The position numbers and the translations under genes were made by a program. Shown in pieces: positions 38,195 through 40,111 of a DNA stretch of 40,111 bases. Every line of letters starts with the position of its first letter. Within the stretch, counting starts at the first letter, position 1. The notes beneath the pieces were generated by a model. The model made no database searches, was not told where the DNA came from, and worked only from the letters and a program-made list of their open reading frames with translations. The DNA is from Pinguiococcus pyrenoidosus (taxonomy: Eukaryota; Sar; Pinguiophyceae; Pinguiochrysidales; Pinguiochrysidaceae), in the NCBI GenBank assembly GCA_019677205.1, contig JAAMXY010000235.1:6913-47023 (forward strand), given 5' to 3'.

Positions 38195-40100
38195 CTACGC
38201 GAGCAAGCGGAGGTATCCAACAATCTGCAAGCCGATGCCGGAACCGATTGCGTATCCCAGCGCCCCGCACAGGGTTGCCGGCAGCGCCATCTCTGGTCTG
38301 GGGAGCAACACGAAATGTCGGTTCCCCGAACACAGAAAAGGTGGCCAGCACCGCGCGAGCCCTCACCTTCGTATTGCCCCCGAGAAGGCAGCGGCGGTAG
38401 CTGCTCCGCCAATGGCGGCATTGGAGGATACGACGAATGCGTCTCTGGTGATGCTACCCCCAACTCGCCAGGATTTCGGCAGCTTGTTCCTTTGCAGGCG
38501 GGATATGGTCAGTGCATGTGGATGCCCCCTGCGGCTGCTCGCTCCCACAAGCAACCCGTACCATGCAACGGACAACGCCCCTGCAATTGCTACATGACCA
38601 AGCAAGACGAGACCTGATAGCAAAAACATCGCTCCGCCGCCGCTTCCAGCCCCGCCGTCTGGAGGCGATGCTTGGGTGAGCAGTGCAGAGATAAGACGGG
38701 CAGCAGATCCCTTTGGTACATACCCCCGATCCTTGTCTCGGCTCCAATGGCGCAGAAGAACATGTACAGGCAGACGCATGCCAGCGGAGCTGCTATGCGA
38801 TTCCAGGTGTCGTACCAGAACTTATCTCGCAGCTCCAAGAGGCGGTTTGCCGCCAAGCTCAAAAAAACCGTGATTGCTGCGGCTGATCCTGGATCTTCAC
38901 TTGTTGGAGGAGCCCTTGCTTCCAGAGGCTTTGCATTGGCACTTGACGAACCTCGAACGCCGATCAGCTGCTCTACGACGTCGGCAAAGATTCCAAAAGC
39001 TAGGCCCAGAAAAACCTGAGCGGCGCCCACGGCTGCGCGAAGCAAGGCGCCAGGTTCTTGACGAGCGCCAGGCGGAGAAGCAGAGTCCACAGGAGCCCGG
39101 CCAGATCGGAACGCAAGCAGGGCGGAGAAGTACAGCCCCATCAGAGCGACGTCGGCAGCTGCGAGCCCCGTCAGCCTTGCCCTCCCGGCCACGTCGGCTC
39201 CCATGCCTTCCCTGCTAGCCACGTCGAGAAGATTCACGCTGCCACCTACAAGTGCACATCCGGACGACAGAGGGCGATGTGAACCCTTCGTCGATAGTCA
39301 TTCGGATGCCGGGCGGCTCTTGGATACCGCCGCGTACCAATGTACGACGCCGCCAGGCAGCCACAGCACCGCGCAATCAAGACTGGATTGGCGTTTGCCT
39401 CTTGCAGGAGCATGGCCAGCGGCCCTCCTGTTGGAAGGCAGCACCAAGGTCAGCGTCCTCGTGGCCCCTCGGCCCCACGACCACGGAAGAGAACGCTGAC
39501 GCTGACGTCCAACCTGCCATGGCGGGGGTCCCCGAAGCTTTCAGTAGGAAGCAGCCGACGCCTGCAGCACTGATGGTCGACGCAACCACGCAGAAGAGGA
39601 AGGCCACGAGCATGCTCTGGCCGCTACTATGGCGCTGCTCCTCAGGCCGCTTCATGTCGCTGGCATTTCTCGGAATCGCAAAGATGGTGAGCGCCAGCGT
39701 TGCGGGCAAGGCGCGACTCCACACCACATCGTACACCGGCGAGCCCTTGGGTAGCAGACCGGCGTTTCCTGCGCCGCAGGATAGCAAGAACGCCAGGAGG
39801 GATCCTGAGGAGCAACACCGTGAGCCTCGTCAACTGCCATACACCACTCCGTGGTTGCTTGGCATTGCCTGTCAAGCGAGAGCCCCACTTGGTGCGGACC
39901 TCCAGCTGGCGCGAGGCTATGGCGGTGGCCACCACCGCCCCGCCTAAGGCGGCGTCTGCCGAGAGAGCCCTCAGAGGCCTCGCAGCTCGCGAGTTCGCGG
40001 CTGGAGGCAACAGGGCCGCCCGGGCGCCGCCGCGGATCATCAAGGCATTGCCAGCCACGAGGCACTGGAGCGCGAGCGAGCTGGCGATGAAGCGCCGCAT
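38195..40100 (-). CDS. DUF819-family integral membrane protein
   Basis: Six exons: 39869-40100, 39514-39804, 39338-39427, 38724-39245, 38367-38613, 38195-38297 (494 residues). Family landmarks cross the junctions: WGSRLTG/SLLAFLLSCGAGN, AGLLPKGSPVYDVVW, CLAASYIG/GSVNLLDVAS, FFCAIGAETRIG/GLVLLGH, VVSSNAAIGGAATAAAF, GALGYAIGSGIGLQIVGYL. They match bacterial YjcL and plant DUF819 proteins (SPVYDxVW, YIGGSVN, SNANIGGPATA; recalled). The first intron appears to be GC-AG (39805-39868): a GT donor nearby fits worse. The N-terminus (MRRFIASSLALQCLVAGNAL, then a basic Ala/Arg/Ser stretch) suggests a signal plus transit leader, consistent with the plastid location reported for plant members as I recall it. 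About ten hydrophobic helices suggest a transporter; substrate unknown. Introns are 64, 86, 92, 110 and 69 bp. Confidence 0.88.
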
Positions 40101-40111
40101 GAGAAAAGTGG

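Noticed and set aside
1-40111. tRNA, rRNA, transposon and viral remnants
   Set aside because: Read on both strands by eye, no cloverleaf with A/B boxes, rRNA-like stretch, transposase, integrase or reverse-transcriptase motif was seen; a covariance-model scan could still find a small RNA.

Overview
The window is nuclear DNA from a compact, GC-rich eukaryotic genome, most likely a unicellular alga with a red-lineage secondary plastid. Evidence: almost every gene is interrupted by short GT-AG introns (about 47-141 bp), the encoded proteins are core eukaryotic ones (TIM21, BRX1, MRE11, Rab, importin-beta, rotatin, PI synthase), and at least two proteins begin with a signal peptide followed by an ASAFAP-like Phe cleavage site typical of stramenopile, haptophyte and cryptophyte plastid import. 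A rotatin-like gene (centriole/basal body) suggests a flagellated stage. I cannot place the organism more precisely from sequence alone.

I support 19 protein genes, in order: TIM21 (+, 5' end cut by the window edge), BRX1 (-), renalase-like FAD oxidoreductase with an RGG tail (+), CIA30-domain protein (-), HopJ-domain protein (+), unrecognised nuclear-type protein (-), type II/5 peroxiredoxin (+), isoaspartyl peptidase/L-asparaginase (+), MRE11 with a SAP-like segment (-), GT10 fucosyltransferase (+), Rab5-family GTPase (+), secreted Cys-rich protein (-), rotatin-like giant (+), phosphatidylinositol synthase (-), TALE homeobox factor (+), ERA GTPase (-), importin-5-like karyopherin (-), unrecognised membrane protein (+), and a DUF819 membrane protein (-). 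Exon structures were rebuilt by hand from splice motifs, reading frame and family conservation; exon coordinates are in each entry.

Neighbours alternate strand almost strictly (15 of 18 adjacent pairs are opposite), giving convergent pairs 24-550 bp apart and divergent pairs sharing promoters, several with a sharp AT-rich island. The genes do not form a pathway; they look like ordinary housekeeping and plastid/mitochondrial genes packed tightly. No RNA gene, transposon, CRISPR array or viral element was found. Low-complexity and tandem repeats sit mostly between genes. The most interesting items are the lineage-specific protein architectures (MRE11+SAP, renalase+RGG, plastid-leader HopJ), a shared TTGGCGCCAA palindrome upstream of MRE11 and importin, and a GGTACC cluster in a divergent promoter.
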